64,000 nucleotides of DNA, from assembly GCF_900184265.1 (NCBI RefSeq), contig NZ_FXXA01000002.1:2218539-2282538 (forward strand). Reading direction: 5' to 3'. Within the stretch, counting starts at the first letter, position 1. Every line of letters starts with the position of its first letter. The translations under genes and the position numbers were made by a program. This document shows positions 35,176-43,416 of this stretch, piece by piece. Source of the DNA: Eggerthella timonensis. GTDB lineage: Bacteria; Actinomycetota; Coriobacteriia; Coriobacteriales; Eggerthellaceae. Below the pieces are notes generated by a model. The model was not told where the DNA came from. It worked only from the letters and a program-made list of their open reading frames with translations, and did not search any database.

Positions 35176-35661
35176 ATGGGGCTTTTCAGGTGCGCGGCGT
35201 ACCTCGCAGCGGCAGGGGCGACGTCGTTCGTCCTAGGGCGCGCGCTTCCATCAGCTTGGCTTCGAGAGCCGCGCGGAATATTCCGCTGCTTTCCGTTCGA
35301 GCGGGAAGGGCGTCTCTATGATCGGATCGGGGTGAAGCGTTGGCAGGGCAAGCTGCCGGATATGAGCAGGATTCTCCCCGGCTTCCTACCGCCCAAGAGA
35401 ATCGGACCGACCGGCGGCGACCTTTCCGAGATGGTGAGGGAGACCTGCGTGGCAGAGCTTTGCCATTGGGCGCTCTGTGCAGCGGGCGTTGCGTGCCTTT
35501 GGCTGTGGCCCGGTGCGGGAGGCATCGCCGTCTTCGCTGCGTATGCGGCGGGGAACGCGCCTTTCATCCTGGCGCAACGATGCAACCGGCCTCGGCTCGT
35601 CCGTCTCGAGGAGAAACGGCGGGCTCGGTGGGGCGGCGGAAGGGAAGGGGTTCTTTCATGA
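35176..35661 (+). CDS. CrtO-like (glycosyl-diaponeurosporenoate acyltransferase family) membrane protein
   Basis: The 161-residue protein has an N-terminal membrane helix (about 5-25). The conserved block FPFEREGRLYDRIGVKRWQG, LPDMSRILPGFLPPKRI follows, then two hydrophobic helices at about 100-140. This matches small acyltransferases typified by staphyloxanthin CrtO, which acylate a sugar on a membrane lipid. The ATG at 35176 follows GAGAGGAGGGG. It overlaps the glycosyltransferase by ATGA, so sugar transfer and acylation are probably linked. No carotenoid synthesis gene is in view, so a different lipid acceptor is likely. Confidence 0.8.
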   Translation: MGLFRCAAYLAAAGATSFVLGRALPSAWLREPRGIFRCFPFEREGRLYDRIGVKRWQGKLPDMSRILPGFLPPKRIGPTGGDLSEMVRETCVAELCHWALCAAGVACLWLWPGAGGIAVFAAYAAGNAPFILAQRCNRPRLVRLEEKRRARWGGGREGVLS

Positions 35662-37460
35662 GGATGCTGATCTTGAGCTGCAGCACCGGGAAGGGGCATG
35701 ATTCGTGTGCCATGGCCGTCAAGGAGCACTTCGAGGATCGAGGGTGGGCATGCGAGATGGATGACGCGCTCGGATTTGCCTCTCCGCGGCTCTCACGGTT
35801 TTTGAACTGGGGTCACTCCACGATGTACCGGCATCTTCCCTGGCTTTTCCGTGTGGGCTACCGATTCTCCGAGCGGCATCCCGACGCGTTTTGGAGAAAG
35901 CTCGGGATATACCGGGTGTTCGGACTCGGAACCGAGCGTATGATCGAGCGCATTGAGACGGGCTGCTTCGACGCCGTTGTCTGCACCCATGCGTTCGCAG
36001 CCGTGATGCTGACGGACGCTGTCGGACGGCGTCCCTTATCGGTCGCAACCTTCCTGATCGGAACCGACTACACCTGCAATCCAGGTACGAAAGACACGAT
36101 GCTCGATCGTTACTTCGTGCCCGACCCTTCACTTGCCGGTCTCTACGCATGCCCGGCGATAGCGAAAGAGCGCGTGATCGGCTCGGGTATACCACTGCGG
36201 AAGGAATTCTATCTCCGAACGCCCCGAACGCTCGCTCGCCGCGAGCTCGGCATACCCGAAGATGTGCCGCATGTGCTCGTGATGTGCGGGAGCATGGGAT
36301 GCGGGCCGATGGAAAGGCTCGTGCAAGGTCTCGAGCGCGAGACGGCGGGCGATGTATGCGTTACCGTCGTATGCGGCACGAACCGGCGACTGCGACTGAA
36401 GCTCGCCAAACGCTACGAGGGAAACCCCGATGTGCGTGTTCGAGGGTTTGCGAACGACGTGCCGCTGCTCATGGACTCGGCCGATCTGTGCCTCACCAAA
36501 CCCGGTGGGCTCACGGTCGCCGAAGCCGCCGTTAAGGAGCTGCCCATGGTTCTCGTGGATGCCGTGGCGGGGTGCGAGGAGCCCAACCGAAAGTTCTTTG
36601 TGCGCAGCGGCGGCGCGGTAACGGGCGAGAGCGTTCGCGAGCTCGTCGCCGCCGCCGTCGGCCTGCTGGCGCGGCCCGGTGAGCTCGAAAAGATGAGGGC
36701 CCGGCTCGCCTCCCTGCCGGGGAGGGACGCACCCGCCGTGCTTTGCGAGCAGGTGGAAGGGTTCGTGCGGGATAGGAAATCGGCCGCGGTCCGCGCCCAG
36801 GCGTCGGTTCGGCCACGAAAGGAAGTCGCCATGCTGTTAGGTACGCCTTGCCTCGACGTTCATGCAAGGGGGATCGCATCGCCTGCTGCCGAGCGGCAGG
36901 CGATGATCGCCGCCGCCACCCGGCTCATCGCGCGGGAGGGGGTTGCACTCGTCACCCTTTCGCGCGCCGCCGAGGAAGCCGGCGTCGAGCACGACGCGGT
37001 CTCGAGAAGTTTCGCCAGCTCGGAAGAGCTCAAGAAAGCGGGGCTTGCCGAATTGGCCGTGCGAATCGAACGGCATTTCGAGCGCCTCTTCCTGCTAGTG
37101 GGAAGAGAGGGGCGCGAAGACGCCTTCTTGTTCTCGAGCCCGGCGACCGTTTGGGCCGACGATTTGGCCGCCGCGCTCGATTCGTTGCTGGGAGATCCTC
37201 GCGCCGCCGAGGAAGCGGCGGCGCTTTGCTCGACGGCGATGCGGGATCCCGAGGTCAATTCCGTCGTGCGGGGTGCGCTCAGGTTCTTCGTGCGAATCTG
37301 CGCGCCCTTCGTGGGAAGGCGAAAAGCGCGGATGCTCTGCCTTATCGTGGAAGGAGCCGTTGTCGACACATGCCTGTTCGGCGAGCCGTTCGATGCGGGC
37401 GAGCTGAGCGAAGCGGTCGCATCGATGTTCGCGTCGCCCGCTGCGCGTCTAGCGGGTTGA
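35658..37460 (+). CDS. MGDG-synthase-like glycosyltransferase fused to a TetR regulator
   Basis: The 600-residue frame has two parts. Residues 1 to about 385 are a GT28 lipid glycosyltransferase: N-domain MLILSCSTGKGHDSCAMAVK, then VMCGSMGCGPMERLVQGLER and the donor site LCLTKPGGLTVAEAAVKELP. Residues 392-600 are a full TetR protein: AERQAMIAAATRLIAREGVA, AEEAGVEHDAVSRSFASSEE, then an all-helical ligand domain. No stop separates them. An internal ATG at 36831 (residue 392) has AAAGGAAG 6 nt upstream, so a free 209-residue TetR may also be made. The start overlaps the acyltransferase stop (ATGA). A fusion of a lipid-modifying enzyme with a regulator is unusual. Confidence 0.88.
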   Translation: MRMLILSCSTGKGHDSCAMAVKEHFEDRGWACEMDDALGFASPRLSRFLNWGHSTMYRHLPWLFRVGYRFSERHPDAFWRKLGIYRVFGLGTERMIERIETGCFDAVVCTHAFAAVMLTDAVGRRPLSVATFLIGTDYTCNPGTKDTMLDRYFVPDPSLAGLYACPAIAKERVIGSGIPLRKEFYLRTPRTLARRELGIPEDVPHVLVMCGSMGCGPMERLVQGLERETAGDVCVTVVCGTNRRLRLKLAKRYEGNPDVRVRGFANDVPLLMDSADLCLTKPGGLTVAEAAVKELPMVLVDAVAGCEEPNRKFFVRSGGAVTGESVRELVAAAVGLLARPGELEKMRARLASLPGRDAPAVLCEQVEGFVRDRKSAAVRAQASVRPRKEVAMLLGTPCLDVHARGIASPAAERQAMIAAATRLIAREGVALVTLSRAAEEAGVEHDAVSRSFASSEELKKAGLAELAVRIERHFERLFLLVGREGREDAFLFSSPATVWADDLAAALDSLLGDPRAAEEAAALCSTAMRDPEVNSVVRGALRFFVRICAPFVGRRKARMLCLIVEGAVVDTCLFGEPFDAGELSEAVASMFASPAARLAG

Positions 37461-37477
37461 CGGGGGCTCGCGGTGCA

Positions 37478-37496
37478 CCCCCCCCCCTTTTTTTTT
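37478..37496 (+). repeat. C10-T9 homopolymer tract
   Basis: Ten C followed by nine T lie just after the fusion gene stop and 84 bp before mocA. The T-run could finish a terminator, but no strong stem was seen. Long C-runs are prone to slippage. Confidence 0.6.
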
Positions 37497-37579
37497 CTCG
37501 TTTCCCAAAGACTACCCGTTCGGGTGATGCGGGCAGGGTATAGAGGCTCCTACACTTGCAGTGAGGAAAGGAGGAGCCG

Positions 37580-38197
37580 ATGCAGGTGTTTCCGAACGCG
37601 TGCGCGGCCGTGCTGGCCGCTGGCGCGTCGACGCGCATGGGCGCATGCAAGCTGACGCGGCCGTTCGCCGGGTCGACGCTGCTCGAGCGGGCGCTGCGGG
37701 CCGCGCGCGGGTGCGCTGCGGCAGAGACGGTCGTGGTGACGGGCGCCCATCGCGACGCCGTCGCGCGCTCGGCGCAGGAGGCGGGGGCGCGCGAGGCGTT
37801 CAACCCCTCGTGGGAGCGCGGGCAGTCGACCTCGGTGCGCACGGCGGCGCGCTTCGCCGCGGCGCACGGCTACGACTTGCTGCTGGTCATGGTGGCCGAC
37901 CAGCCCTACGTGGAGGCGGCGCACCTCGACGCGCTGCTGCGCGCGTACGCGGCGGGCGGCGCCCATGCCTGCGTCACGCAGGGTGCGCTTCGCCGCGGCA
38001 ACCCGTGCCTGTTCGACCGGGCGTGCTTCCCCCTGCTCGAGGAGCTGGAGGGCGACGAGGGCGCGCGCTCGATGCTGCGCGCGCATCCGGAGCTTGCCGT
38101 GCGCGCCGTGCCGGCGGCGGACGCGCGCGTGCTCGACGACGTGGACACGCCCGACGAGCTCGCCCGCATCGAGGAGGCGATCCTCGGTGGGCGCTAG
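37580..38197 (+). CDS. mocA: MocA-family molybdenum cofactor cytidylyltransferase
   Basis: The 205-residue nucleotidyltransferase has the NTP loop AAVLAAGASTRMGACKL and the metal site MVADQPYVEAAH. Also present are GALRRGNPCLFDRACFPLLE and DDVDTPDELARIEEA at the end. MocA links CMP to molybdopterin, giving the cofactor form used by xanthine-oxidase-family hydroxylases, which is exactly what this island encodes. GAAAGGAGGAG precedes the ATG. It overlaps the next gene by 11 bp. Confidence 0.9.
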   Translation: MQVFPNACAAVLAAGASTRMGACKLTRPFAGSTLLERALRAARGCAAAETVVVTGAHRDAVARSAQEAGAREAFNPSWERGQSTSVRTAARFAAAHGYDLLLVMVADQPYVEAAHLDALLRAYAAGGAHACVTQGALRRGNPCLFDRACFPLLEELEGDEGARSMLRAHPELAVRAVPAADARVLDDVDTPDELARIEEAILGGR

Positions 38198-39437
38198 GCG
38201 CCCGGCGGGCGCGCCGCCGATCGACCGCGCGCAGTTCCCCGTGCTCGAGCGCCGCATCGGCCGCGACGGCGCGCGCCCGCTCGCGTACCTCGACAGCGCG
38301 GCCACCTCCCTCGTGCCGCTGCGCGTGACCGACGCCGTGACGCGTTTTTTGCACACGAGCTGCGCCAACATCCACCGCGGCGCGCACACGCTGGCCGAGG
38401 AGGCCACCGACGCCTACGAGTGCGCGCGCGAGCGCCTTGCGGCCCACCTGGGCGTGGGCGACGCGTCGCGCGTCGTGTTCACGCACGGGGCCACCGAGTC
38501 GCTCAACCTGGCGGCGCTCGGCTGGGCGGAGCATGCGCTCGGACCGGGCGACGTCGTGGCCGTGGCCGAGGACAACCATCACGCCAACATCGTGTGCTGG
38601 CAGATGCTGGCCGAGCGCCGCGGCGTCGAGATCGCCTGGATACCCGTCGATGCGGACGGACGGCTCGACTACGGCGCCTGGTGCCGCATCGCCGAGCGCG
38701 GCCCCAAGCTGGCAGCGCTGTCTCAGCAGTCGAACGTCGTCGGCTGGGAACAGCCCGACCTGGCCCGCATCATGGACGACGCGCGCCTGGCCGGGGCCTT
38801 CACGGCGCTCGACGGCGCGCAGGTCGTCGGCCACGAGGCGGTGGACCTCGCCGCCCTGTCCGTCGACTTCTACGCGCTGTCGGCGCACAAGATGCTGGGG
38901 CTCACCGGCATCGGCGCGCTCGCGTGCTCGCCGCGCGCCCTCGAGGGCATGCGGCCGGCGCTCGGGGGCGGCGGCATGGTGGCGCAGGTAGACGCCCGCG
39001 GCTACGCGGTCGCGCCGGGCCCGCAGGGCTTCGAGGCGGGCACGCCCGCCATCGCCGCCGCGGTCGCCTGGGACGAGGCGCTGCGCATGCTGGAGGAGGC
39101 GGGCATGGAAGCGGTCCGGCGCCACGTGGCCGCGCTGGCCTCCCGCGCGCAGCGCGGGCTCGCGGCGCTGCCGGGCGTGCGCGTGCTGGGCGGGACGTCG
39201 CCCGCCAGCGCCTCGCTCGTGAGCTTCACGGTGGACGGCGTGCACCCCCACGACGCGAGCGCGGCCCTCGACGCCGAGGGCGTGCTCGTGCGCGCCGGCC
39301 ATCACTGCGCCAAGCCGCTCCATGCAGCCCTCGGCGCGCGGGCCAGCGTGCGCGCCAGCTTCGCGGGCTACTCGAGCGACGAGGACGTGGACGCGCTGCT
39401 GCGCGCTGCGGCGCGCCTCGTCGAGCGGGGGGCGTGA
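38187..39437 (+). CDS. cysteine desulfurase, group II (SufS/CsdA type)
   Basis: The 416-residue PLP enzyme begins at a GTG (38187) overlapping mocA, with GAGGAGG 9 nt upstream; an upstream frame to 37965 lies inside mocA. It shows YLDSAATSLVPLRVTDAVTR, TSCANIHRGAHTLAEEATDA, the PLP lysine in ALSAHKMLGLTGIGAL and the catalytic Cys in LVRAGHHCAKPLHAALG. It releases sulfur from cysteine. In this context it could serve both Fe-S assembly with the next gene and sulfuration of the molybdenum centre through the XdhC-type protein. Confidence 0.95.
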   Translation: MGARRPAGAPPIDRAQFPVLERRIGRDGARPLAYLDSAATSLVPLRVTDAVTRFLHTSCANIHRGAHTLAEEATDAYECARERLAAHLGVGDASRVVFTHGATESLNLAALGWAEHALGPGDVVAVAEDNHHANIVCWQMLAERRGVEIAWIPVDADGRLDYGAWCRIAERGPKLAALSQQSNVVGWEQPDLARIMDDARLAGAFTALDGAQVVGHEAVDLAALSVDFYALSAHKMLGLTGIGALACSPRALEGMRPALGGGGMVAQVDARGYAVAPGPQGFEAGTPAIAAAVAWDEALRMLEEAGMEAVRRHVAALASRAQRGLAALPGVRVLGGTSPASASLVSFTVDGVHPHDASAALDAEGVLVRAGHHCAKPLHAALGARASVRASFAGYSSDEDVDALLRAAARLVERGA

Positions 39438-39850
39438 GGGCCGTGCGCATCGACGACGAGCGCATCGTGGAACGGTACCGCCGCCCGCGCTGCAAGGGGT
39501 TCGAGGGCGCCTACGACGGCGCGGCGTCGGGCGACAACCCGTTCTGCGGCGACGCCCTCGAGGTGCGCGTGGCCCTCGAGCGCCGCGACGGCGGCATGGC
39601 GGTCGCCCGCGCGGCGTTCGACGGTTACGCGTGCTCGCTGTGCACGGCGAGCGCCGACGTGCTCATGGAGCGCGCGGCGGGCATGTCGGCGGACGAGGCT
39701 GCCGCCTTGACGGGCGACGACGTGCTGCGCTGGTGGGGCGGCCTCGAGGTGGGCCGCACGCGCAGGGGCTGCGTCGACCTGCCGGTCTCGGTGTTCAAGC
39801 GGGCGCTCGAGGCCGCGCTCGAACGCCCGCGGGCGAGTTTGCTACAATAG
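39434..39850 (+). CDS. SufU/IscU-like Fe-S scaffold or sulfur acceptor
   Basis: The 138-residue protein has the three Cys regions of SufU: NPFCGDALEVRV, YACSLCTASADVLME and RRGCVDLPVSVFKRAL. SufU accepts sulfur from the group II desulfurase, its upstream neighbour. A GTG at 39434 overlaps that gene (GTGA); a second GTG at 39443 is possible. Pairing within the hydroxylase island suggests a dedicated sulfur supply for its two [2Fe-2S] and one [4Fe-4S] clusters. Confidence 0.88.
   Translation: MRAVRIDDERIVERYRRPRCKGFEGAYDGAASGDNPFCGDALEVRVALERRDGGMAVARAAFDGYACSLCTASADVLMERAAGMSADEAAALTGDDVLRWWGGLEVGRTRRGCVDLPVSVFKRALEAALERPRASLLQ
39843..39848 (+). promoter_or_regulatory. possible -10 of the MalT-like regulator gene
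   Basis: TACAAT lies at the end of the scaffold gene, 58 bp before the regulator ATG, and looks like a -10 box. No convincing -35 was found. Confidence 0.35.
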
Positions 39851-39905
39851 GCTGCCAGGGGATGCACGGCGCCGCCGGCAGGCGGCGGGGCAAAAGGGGG
39901 AGAAC

Positions 39906-42515
39906 ATGGGCGAGAGCGAGCCGGCCGACGGCATGCGCGACATCGTACTGCTGCCGTCGAAGATCATCGTCCCGTCGCGGGCAGCCCACGTGGTGGAGCG
40001 CCCGGCGGTCACCGAGAAGCTCGCGGCGGCGATCTCGTGCCCGCTGACCGCGGTGGTGTCGCCTGCGGGGTTCGGCAAGACCACGGCGGTGGTGTCGTGG
40101 CTGCGCACGCTGGACGGCGTGCCGTGCGCCTGGTACCTGCTCGACGCCGAGGATGCCGCGCTCGACCGCTTCTGGCTCTACCTCGTCACCGCGCTGCGCC
40201 GCGCCGACGAGCGCATCTGCCAGTCGTTCGACGACGTGCGCCTGCCCGACGACTTCTCGAAGCTGCGCCCCGCGCTGGACGCGCTCATCATCCAGATGGC
40301 CGAGTACGGGCGCGATTTCGTGTGCGTACTCGAGGACTTCCACGAGGTGCACGAGGACGCAGGAGTCCACGAGAGCGTGCACTACCTGCTGAAGCACCTG
40401 CCGCCGAACGCGCACTTCGTGGTGACCTCGCGCCAGGCGCTCAGGTTCCCCACCGCCAAGATGCGCGTGGAGGGCGCGCTCAACGAGGTGGGCGAGGCCG
40501 ACCTGCGCCTGTCCGCCGACGAGACGGGCGCGCTGCTCGCGGGCATGGGCATGCGCCTGGGGGCCGAGCAGGCGAGCGCCGTGCACGAGGCGACGGCCGG
40601 CTGGGCAACGGGCATCCGGCTCGTGGCGCTGCTGTGCGGCGACGGGTCGCGGACGCAGGTGGACGAGGCCCTGGCCTGCGCTCGCGTCAGCATCAACGAC
40701 TACCTGTTCGAGGAGGTGTTCAGCGTGCTGCCCGCCGAGCGGCGGCGGTTCCTCGCGGCCACGTCGGTGGTGGGGTCGTTCTGCCTGCCCCTGGCCGAGC
40801 GCATCACGGGCCTGTCGCGCGAGGAGGCGGCCGGTCAGGTGGACTACCTCGTGCGCAACGGCCTGTTCATCGAACGGTTCGAACGCAAGGAGGGCGAGGA
40901 CTGGTACCGCTACCACCCGCTGCTGGCCGACCTGCTCCACCAGCGCCTCGACCGCATGGACGACCTCGACCCCGGCTCGCTGGGAGCCGCCGCGTGCGCG
41001 TGGCTCGAGGAGCACGGCTACTTCGACTCGGCGGTGGAGGTGGCGGCCGATCAGGAGGACTTCGGGCGCGTGCGACAGATCATCGTCGACAACTGGAAGC
41101 GGCTGTACATGAGCGACAGCCACTACACCGTGCTGCGCTGGGCGTCGTTCCTTCCCGAGGCCGAGATCATGGCGAGCCCGCTTCTGTGCGCGGTGCTGGC
41201 CATGCCGTTCGCGCTGAAGGGCGAATCCGAGCGCGCCAACGCCTGCTTGGAGAACGCCATCGCGCGCCTGCACGACGACGAGGACTTCCTGTTCGCGCTA
41301 TGCCTCGTGCAGAAGGCGTTCGTAGCGTCGTTTAAGAACGATTGGGGGCATATGCGCCAGTTCGCGACGCAGGCGCTGAAGTACCTGCCGGCCGACGAGT
41401 TCTACCTGCGCAGCATGATGCTGCAGGTGGAGGCGTCGTCCAGCGCGGCATTCGACCTGCTGGGCGCGAAGGCGGCGTTCGCGAAATCGCTGGCCATGCA
41501 GCTGGACTACGGCAACAAGTGCCTGTCGAGCTCGGCTTTCTGCAACCTGTCGCGCATCTGCGCGAACCTCGGCCACGTGCAGGAGGCGCGCCACTACGCC
41601 GATCGCGCGCTCGCGCTGTACCCTGAGCAGGAGCGGCGCTTCAAGCCCATGCTGGGCTACGCCTACCTGTCCGTCATGCTGTGCTCCTACGAGGAGGGCG
41701 ACCTCGAGCGGGCCCTGCGCGAGCACGAGACGTACCTGGTGGTGTCCTCGGAGGGCGTCGTGCCGGGCAGCGCCGCCGAGGAGGCGCTGCTCTTGGCGAA
41801 GATCCGCTACCGCACGGGCGTCCCGGGCGCGCGCGAGGGGTTCTTCGCGGCGATGGCGATGGACGAGGAAGGGGCGATCCTTGCGGCTCCTTCGTTCGCC
41901 ATGGCGAGCGACTGGTGCCGGGCGTTCCGCACGCGTGCCCTCGAGGAGGCGTCGTCCCCGTTCGAGAACCGCACCACGGGCGTGTTCCGCGCCATGCTGG
42001 CGTACTGCCTGGACGCGGTGGCGCGCTACGAGGACGCGTGCGCGTTCGCCGATGCGACGGAGGCGGAGGACCGTTCGGTGTTCGTGCGCGCCTCGGCCGT
42101 GGCCTGCGCGTTCTCGGAGAAGGTGGCGCGCCTCGGCCGTGCGGACGCCTACTTCGAGCGCGCTGCGCGCCATGCCCGCGACTCGAAGCTCGACAGCGCG
42201 CTTGCCGAGAACATCGCGTTTCTGCGCCCGGCTGCGCAGCGCTTCCTCGCGCAGACCGAGGACGCCGCGCTCGCGGGCTACGTGCGCGGCCTGCTCGACG
42301 CCGACGTCGACGCGGGCGAGGCCTCGCGCCTCACCGAGCGCGAGGCGGACGTGATGCGCTGCATCGCCGCGGGGCTGACCATCGCCCAGGCGGCGGACGA
42401 GCTGTTCGTCTCGCGCGAGACGGTGAAGAAGCACCTGGCGAACATCTACGGCAAGCTGGGCGTGCACTCCAAGATGCAGGCGGTCGCCCTCCTGCGCGAC
42501 GCCGGCGTCATCTAG
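39906..42515 (+). CDS. MalT-like LuxR-family regulator (STAND ATPase)
   Basis: The 869-residue regulator has an N-terminal NTPase with Walker A SPAGFGKTT (about 52-60) and Walker B FVCVLEDFHEV. A winged-helix and helical-repeat sensor middle follows. The C-terminal LuxR HTH (about 808-869) contains LTEREADVMRCIAAGLTIAQ and FVSRETVKKHLANIYGKLGV. Such proteins need ATP and an inducer to activate nearby promoters. It lies directly upstream of the hydroxylase structural genes, its likely target. The inducer is unknown but may be the enzyme's substrate. Confidence 0.94.
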   Translation: MGESEPADGMRDIVLLPSKIIVPSRAAHVVERPAVTEKLAAAISCPLTAVVSPAGFGKTTAVVSWLRTLDGVPCAWYLLDAEDAALDRFWLYLVTALRRADERICQSFDDVRLPDDFSKLRPALDALIIQMAEYGRDFVCVLEDFHEVHEDAGVHESVHYLLKHLPPNAHFVVTSRQALRFPTAKMRVEGALNEVGEADLRLSADETGALLAGMGMRLGAEQASAVHEATAGWATGIRLVALLCGDGSRTQVDEALACARVSINDYLFEEVFSVLPAERRRFLAATSVVGSFCLPLAERITGLSREEAAGQVDYLVRNGLFIERFERKEGEDWYRYHPLLADLLHQRLDRMDDLDPGSLGAAACAWLEEHGYFDSAVEVAADQEDFGRVRQIIVDNWKRLYMSDSHYTVLRWASFLPEAEIMASPLLCAVLAMPFALKGESERANACLENAIARLHDDEDFLFALCLVQKAFVASFKNDWGHMRQFATQALKYLPADEFYLRSMMLQVEASSSAAFDLLGAKAAFAKSLAMQLDYGNKCLSSSAFCNLSRICANLGHVQEARHYADRALALYPEQERRFKPMLGYAYLSVMLCSYEEGDLERALREHETYLVVSSEGVVPGSAAEEALLLAKIRYRTGVPGAREGFFAAMAMDEEGAILAAPSFAMASDWCRAFRTRALEEASSPFENRTTGVFRAMLAYCLDAVARYEDACAFADATEAEDRSVFVRASAVACAFSEKVARLGRADAYFERAARHARDSKLDSALAENIAFLRPAAQRFLAQTEDAALAGYVRGLLDADVDAGEASRLTEREADVMRCIAAGLTIAQAADELFVSRETVKKHLANIYGKLGVHSKMQAVALLRDAGVI

Positions 42516-42532
42516 CCTCCTCGCCGCCGCGC

Positions 42533-42566
42533 GCCGCCGGGGGCGCCTGCCCCCCGGCTCGGCGGC
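42533..42566 (+). terminator. GC-rich hairpin after the regulator gene
   Basis: GCCGCCGGGGGC pairs with GCCCCC plus GGCGGC across a small bulge; there is no T-run. It separates the regulator from the hydroxylase operon and may be a weak terminator. Confidence 0.4.
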
Positions 42567-42594
42567 ACCTCGCGCGGTCCCCTCGGCCTCGACT

Positions 42595-42605
42595 CCCCCC
42601 CCCCC
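42595..42605 (+). repeat. C11 homopolymer in the hydroxylase promoter region
   Basis: Eleven C lie about 100 bp upstream of the small-subunit ATG, followed by GATATACC. The position allows slippage to change promoter spacing. The rest of the 42516-42705 gap shows no clear operator. Confidence 0.55.
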
Positions 42606-42705
42606 GATATACCTCGTTGGAAGACCCGGCGTGCAGGAGGGGAGGGTATGCGCTCGCACGTCCGGATGCAAGGGACGTATGAAACGACAGAAGGAGGAGA
42701 GGCTC

Positions 42706-43416
42706 ATGGGCAACGACGTGTCGCGCCGTGACTTTCTCAAGGTCGGCGGGTTCGCCGGCTTCGCGGCGGGGGCGGCGGGACTCGGGATCGGCTCGATCCT
42801 GGGAACTCCGGCCGAGGCTCACGCCGAGGCGATCACCGTCACCGATTTCGTGTACACCTGCCCGCTGTGCGGGCAGAAGACCGCCGACTACGACGCCCTC
42901 GTGAAGCATTTCGAGGAGACCCACCCTCAGGCGGCCGTGCCGACGTGCGCGGCGCTGTCCATCAACGGGACGGACGTCAAGGTGCAGGTGGAACCCCACT
43001 GGACGTTGCGCGAGACGCTGCTGAAGGCCGTGGGCCTGACCGGCAACGCCAAGCAGATGTGCGATCGCGGTGCCTGCGGCTCGTGCACGGTGCTCGTCGA
43101 CGGCGTGCCCGCGCTGTCCTGCACGACGCTTGCGGTGGAGTGCGAGGGCAAGCGCATCGAGACGTCGGAGGGCATCGCCGCCGACGCGAAGTGGCGCCCG
43201 CTCGTGGAGGCGTACGCCAAGCACGACGCCGCCCAGTGCGGCTACTGCACGCCCGGCCAGTTCACCGTGGCGAAGTACATCATCGAGAAGTACGGCGCGC
43301 CCACCGACGAGCAGATCCGCGCCGAGCTGGCGGGCAACATCTGCCGCTGCGGCACGTACTCGCGCCACGTGCAGGCGATCCAGGAAGCGGCCGCCGCGAT
43401 CGAAGGAGGCAACTGA
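42706..43416 (+). CDS. TAT-exported [2Fe-2S] subunit of a molybdenum hydroxylase, with C2H2 finger-like motif
   Basis: The 236-residue subunit starts with a TAT signal (SRRDFLKVGGFAGFAAG, cleavage near AHA, about 40). A CX2CX12HX4H motif follows at Cys52, Cys55, His68 and His73 (YTCPLCGQKT and HFEETH). Then comes the plant-type [2Fe-2S] site Cys119, Cys124, Cys127, Cys139. The helical [2Fe-2S] site is Cys178, Cys181, Cys213, Cys215. The last two domains are standard for XdhA/PaoA/HcrC small chains; the finger-like insert is not. AGGAGGAGAGG precedes the ATG at 42706. It overlaps the large subunit by TGATG. Confidence 0.95.
   Translation: MGNDVSRRDFLKVGGFAGFAAGAAGLGIGSILGTPAEAHAEAITVTDFVYTCPLCGQKTADYDALVKHFEETHPQAAVPTCAALSINGTDVKVQVEPHWTLRETLLKAVGLTGNAKQMCDRGACGSCTVLVDGVPALSCTTLAVECEGKRIETSEGIAADAKWRPLVEAYAKHDAAQCGYCTPGQFTVAKYIIEKYGAPTDEQIRAELAGNICRCGTYSRHVQAIQEAAAAIEGGN

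Noticed and set aside
38420-39850. 476-codon plus-strand frame spanning desulfurase and scaffold
   Set aside because: Only its last 138 codons, from the GTG at 39434, match a family; the earlier part is a shadow of the desulfurase.
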